Below are positions 25,117-33,686 of a stretch of 64,000 nt of DNA, piece after piece (the stretch's first letter is position 1; every line of letters starts with the position of its first letter). Below the pieces are notes generated by a model. That model saw only the letters and a list, made by a program, of their open reading frames with translations, made no database searches and was not told the origin of the DNA. Source of the DNA: Pseudomonas lalkuanensis. Lineage in GTDB: Bacteria; Pseudomonadota; Gammaproteobacteria; Pseudomonadales; Pseudomonadaceae. The translations under genes were made by a program, and so were the position numbers. The stretch is from positions 4,878,001 to 4,942,000 of the forward strand of contig NZ_CP043311.1 in assembly GCF_008807375.1 (NCBI RefSeq), given 5' to 3'.

Positions 25117-25789
25117 CGGCCGACTCCGCCAGGCGGTAGCCCAGCCCATGCATGGTGTGCAGCAACGGCTTGCCGAAGGGTTTGTCGATCACCTGGCGCA
25201 ACTGGTGGATGTGGCTGCGCAGGCTGTCGCTGTCGGGACAGTCGTCCCCCCACAACGCCTCTTCCAGCGCTTCGCGGCGCACGAGGTGCGGGCTCTTCTG
25301 CATCAGCACGGCGAGCAGCTTGAGACCGATGGGGTTGAGCTTGAGCGTCTTGCCCGCGCGAGTGACCTCCAGCGTGTCCAGGTCATAGCTGAGATCGGCC
25401 ACTTTCAGGCTGCGCTTGCCGCCGCCCTGGGAACGGCGCAGCACCGCCTCGATGCGGGCGGCCAGCTCGGACAATGCGAACGGTTTGAGCAGGTAGTCAT
25501 CGGCACCGGACTTGAAGCCCTGTAGCCGGTCGTCCAGGCCGTCGCGGGCGGTGAGCATGATCACCGGCGTATCGCGCCGGGCTTCGTCGCGCAGGCGGCG
25601 GCAGAGATTGTAGCCATCCAGCCCCGGCAACATGATGTCGAGCACGATCAGGTCGTAGTGCTCGCTGCTGGCCAGGTGCAGGCCGGAGAGCCCGTCCCGC
25701 GCGCAGTCGACGCTGTAGCCCTTGAGTTCAAGGAAGTCGACCATGTTGCCGAGGATGTCGTTGTTGTCTTCGACTAGCAGGATCCGCAT
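25106..25789 (-). CDS. colR: Response regulator ColR
   Basis: 227 residues from ATG 25789. Receiver domain with phospho-acceptor D51 in VLDIMLPGLDGY and the conserved K in LLKPF, then an OmpR/PhoB winged-helix DNA-binding domain (about 125-225, including DSDSLRSHIHQLRQVID). The sequence is nearly the family consensus for ColR, which controls membrane and lipid A modification and metal tolerance genes in pseudomonads. First gene of the colRS operon; 141 bp separates it from the groEL terminator to its right. Confidence 0.94.
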   Translation of the reverse strand: MRILLVEDNNDILGNMVDFLELKGYSVDCARDGLSGLHLASSEHYDLIVLDIMLPGLDGYNLCRRLRDEARRDTPVIMLTARDGLDDRLQGFKSGADDYLLKPFALSELAARIEAVLRRSQGGGKRSLKVADLSYDLDTLEVTRAGKTLKLNPIGLKLLAVLMQKSPHLVRREALEEALWGDDCPDSDSLRSHIHQLRQVIDKPFGKPLLHTMHGLGYRLAESADGV

Positions 25790-25930
25790 CGGCTCAACTC
25801 CATTCAACAGCCCAAAGATGGCCACTTGCGGGCCAACGCGCCTTCGACCGGGTACCCCGTGGGAGATCCCGTCGGCGCCCAGTCACCGATCATAACCACG
25901 CTGCGTGCTCCCGCGCATTCTCGCGGACAA

Positions 25931-25957
25931 GAAAAAGCCCCGCACAAGGCGGGGCTT
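25931..25957 (-). terminator. Rho-independent terminator of groESL
   Basis: 9 bp stem AAGCCCCGC/GCGGGGCTT with a 5-base loop; on the - strand it is followed by TTTTTCTTG. Located 25 bp after the groEL stop. Confidence 0.9.
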
Positions 25958-25981
25958 CTTCGGACCGGATGGCCGGGTGGC

Positions 25982-27634
<1,653 letters not shown>

Positions 27635-27670
27635 TCAATTCTTTGGTGTTTAGACGGAGATTCGCGGAAC

Positions 27671-27964
27671 TCAGGCTTCGACGACAGCGAGGATCTCGCT
27701 TTCGCCCATCACCAGCAGTTCTTCGCCATCGACCTTGATGGTGTTGCTGCCGGAGTACGGGCCGAACACCACCTGGTCACCGACCTTCACGGCCAGCGGA
27801 CGCACTTCGCCGTTGTCCAGCAGGCGACCGGTGCCTACAGCGACGACTTCGCCGCGGTTCGGCTTCTCGGCGGCCGAGCCCGGCAGCACGATGCCGCCAG
27901 CGGTTTTGGTCTCTTCTTCGCTGCGACGGATGACGACGCGGTCATGCAGAGGACGAAGCTTCAT
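27671..27964 (-). CDS. groES: Co-chaperonin GroES (Hsp10)
   Basis: 97 residues from ATG 27964, preceded by GGGAGAGA. The N-terminus [14 protein letters not shown] and the mobile-loop region [11 protein letters not shown] are diagnostic. It forms the heptameric lid of GroEL. First gene of groESL, with a structured leader and a sigma-32 promoter upstream. Confidence 0.99.
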   Translation of the reverse strand: MKLRPLHDRVVIRRSEEETKTAGGIVLPGSAAEKPNRGEVVAVGTGRLLDNGEVRPLAVKVGDQVVFGPYSGSNTIKVDGEELLVMGESEILAVVEA

Positions 27965-28098
27965 TGTCGATCTCTCCCAATAGTGTTGTTGCTCGACCGG
28001 TGCTCGCACCGGTGGGTTGGAATTGCCGGCGGTGCCGGTTGCAGCGCGTCAGGCGCGCCGCTGGAATCTGACCTGCCGTCGGGCAGGAACCTTGCGGT
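27965..28098 (-). ncRNA. Structured 5' leader of groES (Pseudomon-groES RNA candidate)
   Basis: About 130 nt between the predicted sigma-32 start point and the groES ATG. It can form hairpins CCTGCC/GGCAGG (28072-28087), one in the middle around the GCGCGCC stretch, and a perfect ACCGGTGC/GCACCGGT (27996-28013) near the ribosome-binding site. A conserved RNA motif named Pseudomon-groES has been described at this position in pseudomonads; the match is by position and structure only. Confidence 0.55.
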
Positions 28099-28104
28099 GA
28101 CGGA

Positions 28105-28137
28105 TACATAGGGGCGCCCGGAACCATTTCAAGGGGC
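28105..28137 (-). promoter_or_regulatory. Heat-shock (sigma-32) promoter of groESL
   Basis: On the - strand, GCCCCTTGAAA (28137-28127), 12 bp spacer, then CCCCTATGTA (28114-28105). This closely matches the sigma-32 consensus CTTGAAA - 11-15 bp - CCCCATnT. Confidence 0.9.
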
Positions 28138-28158
28138 ACCCGCAAAAAAAATGCACTT

Positions 28159-28611
28159 TTATTGGTCGCGGCGCTCGTATTCGCCTTCGATCACGTGCGG
28201 GCGGGTCTGGCCAGTGCGAGCGGCCAGGTCGTCGGCGAAGGCGCGCTGACGGATGGCCTGGGCTTCGGCGCGCTGGCGCAGGTTGCGGATGAACAGGCGG
28301 CGGGTGAAGGGGATCAGGCACAGCAGGCCGAAGATGTCGCTGATGAAGCCCGGCAACAGCAGCAGGCCGCCACCGACCGCAATCAGCAGGCCTTCGAGCA
28401 TTTCCTGCTCCGGCACCTCGCCGCGGGCCAGGCGCTCACGGGCACGCCAGGCGGTGGCGACACCGGCCACCCGCAGCAAGACGCTGCCGAGCACGGCGGT
28501 ACCGATCACCAGCAGCAGGGTCGGCAGGACGCCGATCGCGCTGCCGACCTGGATCAGGACGGCCAGCTCGATCAGCGGAAAGAGCAGGAACAGAAAGAGA
28601 AAAGCGCGCAT
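28159..28611 (-). CDS. fxsA: FxsA family inner-membrane protein
   Basis: 150 residues from ATG 28611. Several hydrophobic segments: two N-terminal helices (about 4-45) and one around 75-95 with glycines, followed by a charged C-terminal tail rich in Arg, Gln and Glu. The sequence pattern FPLIELAVLIQVGSAIGVLPTL identifies the FxsA family, in which E. coli FxsA overproduction relieves phage T7 exclusion by F plasmids; its normal role is unknown. It lies directly upstream of the groESL promoter, as in P. aeruginosa. Confidence 0.88.
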   Translation of the reverse strand: MRAFLFLFLLFPLIELAVLIQVGSAIGVLPTLLLVIGTAVLGSVLLRVAGVATAWRARERLARGEVPEQEMLEGLLIAVGGGLLLLPGFISDIFGLLCLIPFTRRLFIRNLRQRAEAQAIRQRAFADDLAARTGQTRPHVIEGEYERRDQ

Positions 28612-28677
28612 CTGGGGTTTCCTTGGTGGAAGAACGGCGTCCGGCAATCCGTTAGATGAAGCCGCCCTCCTCCCAAT

Positions 28678-29409
28678 TCAAGCTACCGCCTCTCCACTGG
28701 TCGGCCAGGATTCGGCGCGAGCCAGCTGTACCAAGGCCTGACGGACCGAGCCAGGGTTGTTACAGGATGTTGGGAAGGGTAGCCAGTAAAGTGTCTGACC
28801 AATACGTAGGTGGAATCCTTCAGTGTCGATCCCGACCATCTCCGCGGCAGGCTCCTTCGGCAGCCCGGCCAGCTCCACATAGTGGGCAATGGCAGTGGCG
28901 TGGTCGCTGTTCATGTGCTCCAGCATGCTGATCTCCGCCTCGCCGGCGAAGGCATTGGCCAGCACCAGCTGATCCACCCAGTGGATGGCGCCGAAACCGC
29001 CGATGAAGCGGGCGCGCACCGGTTCCAGGCGCCAGAAATCGAAGTCGTGGGTCCGGTGGTAGTCCTCCGCATGGGGGAAATAGCGGTAGTAACGGGTGGC
29101 GGCGGCTTCCACCTCGGCACCATCGGTTATCTGCCGCGCTTCGGCCAGCAACGTCAGGCGGCCGGCAGCCTGGACGTCTTCGGCGCCGCGCTCGCCCACC
29201 AGCAGGGAGCACCTGGCATCCTTCTGCAGGTTATGGGTGTGCTGGGCGATGCGGCTGATCAGGATCAGCGGCCTGCCTTCGGCGTCCAGGCAATAGGGAA
29301 CCACCGATCCGAAAGGGAAGCCCGGCATGGCTTTGGAATGGGTGGACAGCACACCCTGGTATTCCTTGAGCAGCAATTCTCGTGCATGCTTTGCGGCTTT
29401 CACGCTCAC
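28678..29409 (-). CDS. HugZ-like haem-binding / pyridoxamine oxidase-fold protein
   Basis: 243 residues with a GTG start preceded by GAGGAG at 7 bp. An N-terminal split-barrel flavin/haem-binding domain (about 1-150, including [15 protein letters not shown] and [18 protein letters not shown]) is followed by a C-terminal DUF2470 domain (about 160-235, [16 protein letters not shown]). This layout is that of HugZ haem-degrading or haem-storage proteins rather than true pyridoxamine phosphate oxidase. The protein is cytosolic. Role in haem iron use is likely but not proven. Confidence 0.78.
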   Translation of the reverse strand: MSVKAAKHARELLLKEYQGVLSTHSKAMPGFPFGSVVPYCLDAEGRPLILISRIAQHTHNLQKDARCSLLVGERGAEDVQAAGRLTLLAEARQITDGAEVEAAATRYYRYFPHAEDYHRTHDFDFWRLEPVRARFIGGFGAIHWVDQLVLANAFAGEAEISMLEHMNSDHATAIAHYVELAGLPKEPAAEMVGIDTEGFHLRIGQTLYWLPFPTSCNNPGSVRQALVQLARAESWPTSGEAVA

Positions 29410-29513
29410 CTTATGACTCCTCGCAAAGAATCCGTCGGAAACGGACGAGCGGCCAGAATAGCGGTTTCAGGTCGAAAGCGGGGGCAAAGCGACAGTTATT
29501 CGAGGGGATTCTC

Positions 29514-30272
29514 ATGCAACTCAAAGACAAGGTCATCATCATTACCGGTGGTTGCCAGGGCCTCGGCCGTGCCATGGGTGAGTATCTGGCCGCCAAGGGC
29601 GCAAAGCTCGCCCTGGTGGACCTGAATCAGGAAAAACTGGATGAAGCCGTAGCCGCCTGCAAGGCCGCCGGTGGCGACGCGCGCGCCTACATCTGCAACG
29701 TGGCCGTCGAGGAGCAGGTGACCCACATGGTCGCCCAGGTGGCCGAAGACTTCGGCGCCATCAACGGCCTGGTGAACAACGCCGGCATCCTGCGCGACGG
29801 CCTGACCATCAAGGTCAAGGACGGCGAAATGACCAAGATGAGCCTGGCCCAGTGGCAGGCGGTGATCGACGTCAACCTGACCGGTGTGTTCCTCTGCACC
29901 CGCGAAGTCGCCGCCAAGATGATCGAGCTGGAGAACGAAGGCGCCATCATCAACATCTCTTCCATCTCCCGCGCCGGCAACATGGGCCAGGCCAACTACT
30001 CCGCCGCCAAGGCCGGTGTGGCTGCCGACACTGTGGTCTGGGCGAAGGAACTGGCTCGCTATGGCATTCGTGTGGCCGGTGTTGCCCCTGGCTTCATCGA
30101 GACCGACATGGTCGCCAGCATGAAGCCGGAAGCCCTGGAAAAGATGACCTCCGGCATCCCGCTGCGCCGTCTGGGCAAGCCGATGGAGATCGCCCACTCG
30201 GTCGCCTACATCCTGGAAAACGACTACTACACCGGTCGTGTCCTGGAGCTGGACGGCGGCCTGCGCCTGTAA
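29514..30272 (+). CDS. Short-chain dehydrogenase/reductase (FabG-like)
   Basis: 252 residues from ATG 29514 (GAGGGG upstream). Classical SDR: cofactor motif [12 protein letters not shown], structural NNAG (residues ~89-92), catalytic Ser in ISSISRAG and Y-x-x-x-K in NYSAAKAG. C-terminal LELDGGLRL is typical of FabG-like enzymes. The substrate is not evident; in P. aeruginosa the same gene sits at this point as a probable dehydrogenase. Single-gene unit closed by a terminator. Confidence 0.88.
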   Translation: MQLKDKVIIITGGCQGLGRAMGEYLAAKGAKLALVDLNQEKLDEAVAACKAAGGDARAYICNVAVEEQVTHMVAQVAEDFGAINGLVNNAGILRDGLTIKVKDGEMTKMSLAQWQAVIDVNLTGVFLCTREVAAKMIELENEGAIINISSISRAGNMGQANYSAAKAGVAADTVVWAKELARYGIRVAGVAPGFIETDMVASMKPEALEKMTSGIPLRRLGKPMEIAHSVAYILENDYYTGRVLELDGGLRL

Positions 30273-30290
30273 GGCCAAGCCCCCCCAAAA

Positions 30291-30318
30291 AAAGCCCCGC
30301 ATCCGCGGGGCTTTCTTG
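30291..30318 (+). terminator. Rho-independent terminator after the SDR gene
   Basis: 10 bp stem AAAGCCCCGC/GCGGGGCTTT with loop ATCC, followed by CTTGTTT. Confidence 0.92.
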
Positions 30319-30335
30319 TTTCGGTCGACCCTTCT

Positions 30336-30377
30336 TGTGTGGGAGCGATTTCAATCGCGAATGAGTTCGCTCGCACA
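30336..30377. repeat. REP-like palindrome
   Basis: TGTGGGAGCGA...TTCGCTCGCACA arms with TTTCAATCGCGAATGAG between; one mismatch in the arms. Same family as 16752-16793. Confidence 0.75.
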
Positions 30378-30400
30378 GGATCAGGAATCACAGGTGACCT

Positions 30401-31366
30401 CTACTCCCGAATCGCCGCCCCCTCCCCGCACACGGGCAGTGCGCCGCACTGCCCTTTTCCGGTTGCCGGTGTCCCCAGAGGCGACGCCAGGCGCACGTCC
30501 CCGGGTGCCAACTGGCGAGCGCAGGCACGGGCTTGTTGAGCCTGGGCCGCGCAGCCCTTCTCGTTGAGTACTTCGGAGAGGTTGAACCAGCCCAGGGCAT
30601 AGTCCGGCTTGCGCTTCAGGCTTTGACGCAGGGCCGCTTCGGCGCCGTCGCGATCCCCCTCCGCATAGCGGGCGTTGGCCAGGGCGAAGAGCGGCAGCGG
30701 CTCCTTCGACCAATGCTCGGCAGCCGTGCGATAGGCACGTTCCGCTGCCGGGCGCTGGGCAGTCTGTTCCAGGTCGCTGGCCGCCTTGATCCAGGGTTCG
30801 AGTTGCGCTTGCGCCGGCAGCTTGTCCGTCGGCAATGTCACCACGGCCCAGCGCTCGGCACGCTGCCAGGTGCGGTCGAAGCTGCGCAGGTCAGTCACCC
30901 AACGCTTCTCGGTGCCGGAGCGCAGCACCAGCTCATCCTTGCCGCGGTCGTAGCCCACCACCACCGCGAAGTGCCAGCGCGGCAGCCAGTCCAGCCCGAG
31001 GTTCTGCATCACCAGCACCGGGTTGCCCGCGGCCACCTGGGCCAGCAGTGCATCCAGGTTCGGTTCGAGCGGGTAGACCAACATGCCGTACTGGCGCGCA
31101 GCGGCCACCAGTTCCAGCTTCAGGCTGCCCTCACGGGCGGGCAGATAGACCTTGGGGGTGAGCTCTTCGGGTGAAGTCTTCACGCCCCGTTGCACCAGCA
31201 GGGTGGCCAGCGCGGCCGGGCCGCACTGGTAGATTTCCTGCGGGTAGAACGGCGTCTGGATCAGTTCCACCCGCTGGGGCAGCCGGTCGCTCTGCGGCGT
31301 CAGCATGGGTTGCTGCCCGGCGCAACCCGCCAGGGCCAGCACCAGGACGGCGAGCCAGAGCCGCAT
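30401..31366 (-). CDS. C39-like cysteine peptidase with TPR repeats, PA2778 family lipoprotein
   Basis: 321 residues from ATG 31366, which overlaps the upstream stop as TGATG; a GTG at 31378 would add four residues. Lipobox LAGC15. The papain-like C39 domain has catalytic C48 (QIYQCGP-type context, YQC48GPAA) and H132 (RWH132FAVVVGYD). A C-terminal tetratricopeptide region (about 185-290) includes AEALRQSLKRKPDYALGWFN-like helices. The family is named after P. aeruginosa PA2778 and nearly always pairs with a PA2779-family gene, as here. It probably processes or matures a periplasmic partner; substrate unknown. Confidence 0.82.
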   Translation of the reverse strand: MRLWLAVLVLALAGCAGQQPMLTPQSDRLPQRVELIQTPFYPQEIYQCGPAALATLLVQRGVKTSPEELTPKVYLPAREGSLKLELVAAARQYGMLVYPLEPNLDALLAQVAAGNPVLVMQNLGLDWLPRWHFAVVVGYDRGKDELVLRSGTEKRWVTDLRSFDRTWQRAERWAVVTLPTDKLPAQAQLEPWIKAASDLEQTAQRPAAERAYRTAAEHWSKEPLPLFALANARYAEGDRDGAEAALRQSLKRKPDYALGWFNLSEVLNEKGCAAQAQQARACARQLAPGDVRLASPLGTPATGKGQCGALPVCGEGAAIRE

Positions 31367-31773
31367 CAGTTGATGCACTTGATGAAGCTGAAGATGTCAG
31401 TGGCGCAGAGCATGTCGGTGATGATGAAGATCACCAGGAACAGCACGATGATCCCCACCCAGCCGCCGGCCGGTTCCTGCTCCAGGCGCTGGTTGAACTG
31501 CTGCAGCTCCGCCGGCGTCAGGCTGGCGATCCGCGCCTCCACCTGCTCGCGGGGCACGCCGAGGGATTCGAGCTTCTGCTGCACCTGCTTGTCGTCGAGC
31601 ATGGCGCGCAACTGGGCCTGGTCGACCGGTTGATGCTGCTGCAGCGACTGTTCCTGCATGGCCTGCGGCGTGCCGATCATGGCGGCCTGGGCCAGTGGCA
31701 TCTGGGCAAGGAAGACGAACTGGCCGGCAATCAGGACGGAAGCGAGACGACGGTTGCAGTGACGCGAAAGCAT
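31366..31773 (-). CDS. PA2779 family membrane protein, partner of the C39 peptidase
   Basis: 135 residues from ATG 31773 (GGAGAAA upstream). A signal peptide or anchor (about 9-30), a periplasmic helical region with a LTPAELQQFNQRL motif, then a C-terminal transmembrane helix (about 102-122) followed by a short tail with cysteines. It is translationally coupled with the peptidase gene. The layout (signal, short body, C-terminal anchor) would suit a substrate or adaptor of the peptidase, which is inference. Confidence 0.78.
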   Translation of the reverse strand: MLSRHCNRRLASVLIAGQFVFLAQMPLAQAAMIGTPQAMQEQSLQQHQPVDQAQLRAMLDDKQVQQKLESLGVPREQVEARIASLTPAELQQFNQRLEQEPAGGWVGIIVLFLVIFIITDMLCATDIFSFIKCIN

Positions 31774-31875
31774 AGTGATTTCTCCAGGTATTGTTGCCAG
31801 TTGACCACGAAGCGTGTTGGGCGGTTCCAACCTTCCTACAGCAAGTTAAGAAGATTCTTCGATACCCTGTGATTA

Positions 31876-31903
31876 TTGCTGAAGTCTGGCGAGCAACTAT
31901 AGA
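31876..31903 (+). promoter_or_regulatory. Predicted promoter of the ECF sigma gene
   Basis: TTGCTG (31876-31881), 16 bp, TATAGA (31898-31903). It abuts the first possible ATG (31904), so transcription would start inside that reading frame. GAATG-N5-CATTC (31902-31915) overlaps the expected start point, but only weakly resembles a Fur box. Confidence 0.5.
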
Positions 31904-32461
31904 ATGCGAAACATTCCCATTTGCTCCCGAGACCAGCTCTTGAATCACGGCGCCGACGCCCTTTCACCTCCGCCGGCCGACTCCCTGCAAAAGCTCTACA
32001 GCGACCACCATGGCTGGCTGACAGGCTGGCTGCGCCGTCGCCTGGGCTGCCCGCAGAATGCCGCCGACCTCGCCCAGGACACCTTCCTGCGTGTGCTGCT
32101 GGCGCGGGAAAAACCGGTGATCCTCGAGCCCCGCGCCTTCCTCACTACCGTGGCCAGGCGCGTGCTGGCCAACCATTTCCGCCGCCAGGACATCGAGCGT
32201 GCCTACCTCGAAGCACTTGCCGCCCAACCGGAAGCGCTGGCACCGAGCGAAGAAGAGCGCGCCATCATCCTGGAAACCCTGGTGCAACTGGATCGCCTGC
32301 TGGACGGCCTGCCGCCGCTGGCGAAGAAGGTCTTCCTGCTGGCCCAGGTGGATGGCATGACCTATGCCGAAATCGCCGAGCAACTCGACATATCCCTGTC
32401 CACCGTCAAGCGCCACATGGTCAGGGCGGCGCAGCGCTGCTACTTCGCGGAGAGCTTCTGA
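31904..32461 (+). CDS. FecI-type ECF sigma factor
   Basis: 185 residues if ATG 31904 is used. Sigma region 2 (LYSDHHGWLTGWLRRRL...AADLAQDTFLRVL) and region 4 (LDGLPPLAKKVFLLAQVDGMTYAEIA) are characteristic of iron-starvation sigma factors (FecI/FpvI type). It should direct transcription of the TonB-receptor gene two genes downstream, when released by FecR after siderophore binding. The ATG directly follows a good -10 element, so the true start may be an in-frame TTG at 31940. It is followed 1 bp later by fecR. Confidence 0.88.
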   Translation: MRNIPICSRDQLLNHGADALSPPPADSLQKLYSDHHGWLTGWLRRRLGCPQNAADLAQDTFLRVLLAREKPVILEPRAFLTTVARRVLANHFRRQDIERAYLEALAAQPEALAPSEEERAIILETLVQLDRLLDGLPPLAKKVFLLAQVDGMTYAEIAEQLDISLSTVKRHMVRAAQRCYFAESF

Positions 32462-32462
32462 G

Positions 32463-33425
32463 ATGAGGCTTTCCACGGTTGATCGCAGCCGCATCGCCCC
32501 GGCCGTCGCCGAGCAGGCGGTGGAATGGCTGGTGGAACTGCAGGGCGGCGACATCAGCGAGCAACGCCGCCAGGCCTGGCAACAATGGCGCGCCGCCGAT
32601 AGCGAACACGAGCGCGCCTGGCAACGCATCGAAGCCGTCAATCAGGGGCTGCGCGGCCTGGATACGCCGCTGGCCCTGGCAGCCCTCGGCGCCCCCGCCC
32701 AGCGCAACCGCCGCGAAGCACTGAAGCTGCTGATGCTCTGCGCCCTCCTCGGCGGTGGTGCCTTCAGCCTGCGCGACAGCGAACCGCTGCTGGCCATGCG
32801 CAGCGACGAATCCACTGGCGTCGGTGAGCGCCGCGCCCTGCGCCTGGCCGACGGATCGCGGCTGGAACTGAACACCGCCAGCGCCGTGGATATCCGCTTC
32901 GATGCGGGACAGCGGCTGATCGAGATGCGTCAGGGGGAAATCCTCCTCGACGGCGTCAGCGACCCACGACCGCTGCGCATCCACACGCCCCAGGGCCTGA
33001 TCGAAAGCCGTGGCGGGCGCCTGAACGTGCGCATCCTCGAACGCAGCAGCCGCGTCAGCCTGTTCGATGGCAGTGCCGACCTGCTCACCGATGGCCAGCG
33101 CCAGTCGCTGCTGCCCGGCCAACAGGCCAACCTCTCGCCCACCCGCATCGCCCCGCCCGCAAGCGCCAGCGAAGACAGCCTGGCCTGGACCCAGGGAATG
33201 CTGGTGGCAAGCCACATGCGCCTGGACGACTTCCTCGCTGAACTCGGCCGCTACCGACGCGGCCACCTCAGTTGCGACCCACAGGTGGCCGGCCTGCTGA
33301 TTTCCGGCAGCTACCCGCTGGACAACACCGAACGCATCCTCGCCATGCTGCCCAGGGCGCTGCCGGTGGAGGTGCACAGCCTGACACGCTACTGGATCAA
33401 GGTGCACCCGCGCGCCACGGGGTGA
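32463..33425 (+). CDS. FecR-type anti-sigma regulator
   Basis: 320 residues from ATG 32463, 1 bp after the sigma stop. An N-terminal cytoplasmic sigma-binding part (DUF4880-like, residues ~12-60, QAVEWLVELQGGD), one transmembrane helix (about 86-103), a periplasmic FecR domain (RRALRLADGSRLELNTASAVDIRF) and a C-terminal secretin/TonB-interaction segment (LAELGRYRRGHLSCDPQVAGL). It transmits the signal from the receptor's N-terminal extension to the sigma factor. Confidence 0.9.
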   Translation: MRLSTVDRSRIAPAVAEQAVEWLVELQGGDISEQRRQAWQQWRAADSEHERAWQRIEAVNQGLRGLDTPLALAALGAPAQRNRREALKLLMLCALLGGGAFSLRDSEPLLAMRSDESTGVGERRALRLADGSRLELNTASAVDIRFDAGQRLIEMRQGEILLDGVSDPRPLRIHTPQGLIESRGGRLNVRILERSSRVSLFDGSADLLTDGQRQSLLPGQQANLSPTRIAPPASASEDSLAWTQGMLVASHMRLDDFLAELGRYRRGHLSCDPQVAGLLISGSYPLDNTERILAMLPRALPVEVHSLTRYWIKVHPRATG

Positions 33426-33493
33426 CCCCCTGACGCTCGGAACGATGGGTATCGCTGCGCTCGGCGCCATCCCACGAGGCCGTGCAGTTCGTG

Positions 33494-33580
33494 GGGTGGA
33501 CCAGGCTTCATCGGTCCGCCGTTCGAGGCCCGCTCGAGCTCCGTTGGTGGATGTGAAATGCGACATCGCCCTACGCAAGG
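33494..33580. repeat. Dispersed GGGTGGACC...repeat upstream of the receptor gene
   Basis: GGGTGGACCAGGCTTCATCGG followed by GGTGGATGTG...ATCGCCCTACG resembles the element at 59491-59577 over both ends. The remainder of the 260 bp gap holds an AT-rich patch (33600-33640) where a FecI-dependent promoter would be expected; I cannot define it. Confidence 0.5.
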
Positions 33581-33686
33581 GCCGATGCGGCGAGATCCAG
33601 ATTTTTTTGTGAAAGCTGAGCCTTTTTTCCGATCTCGCGTGACAAGGCAGGCAGAGACCTTCCCAATTCACAGTCGAGACGCCTCC

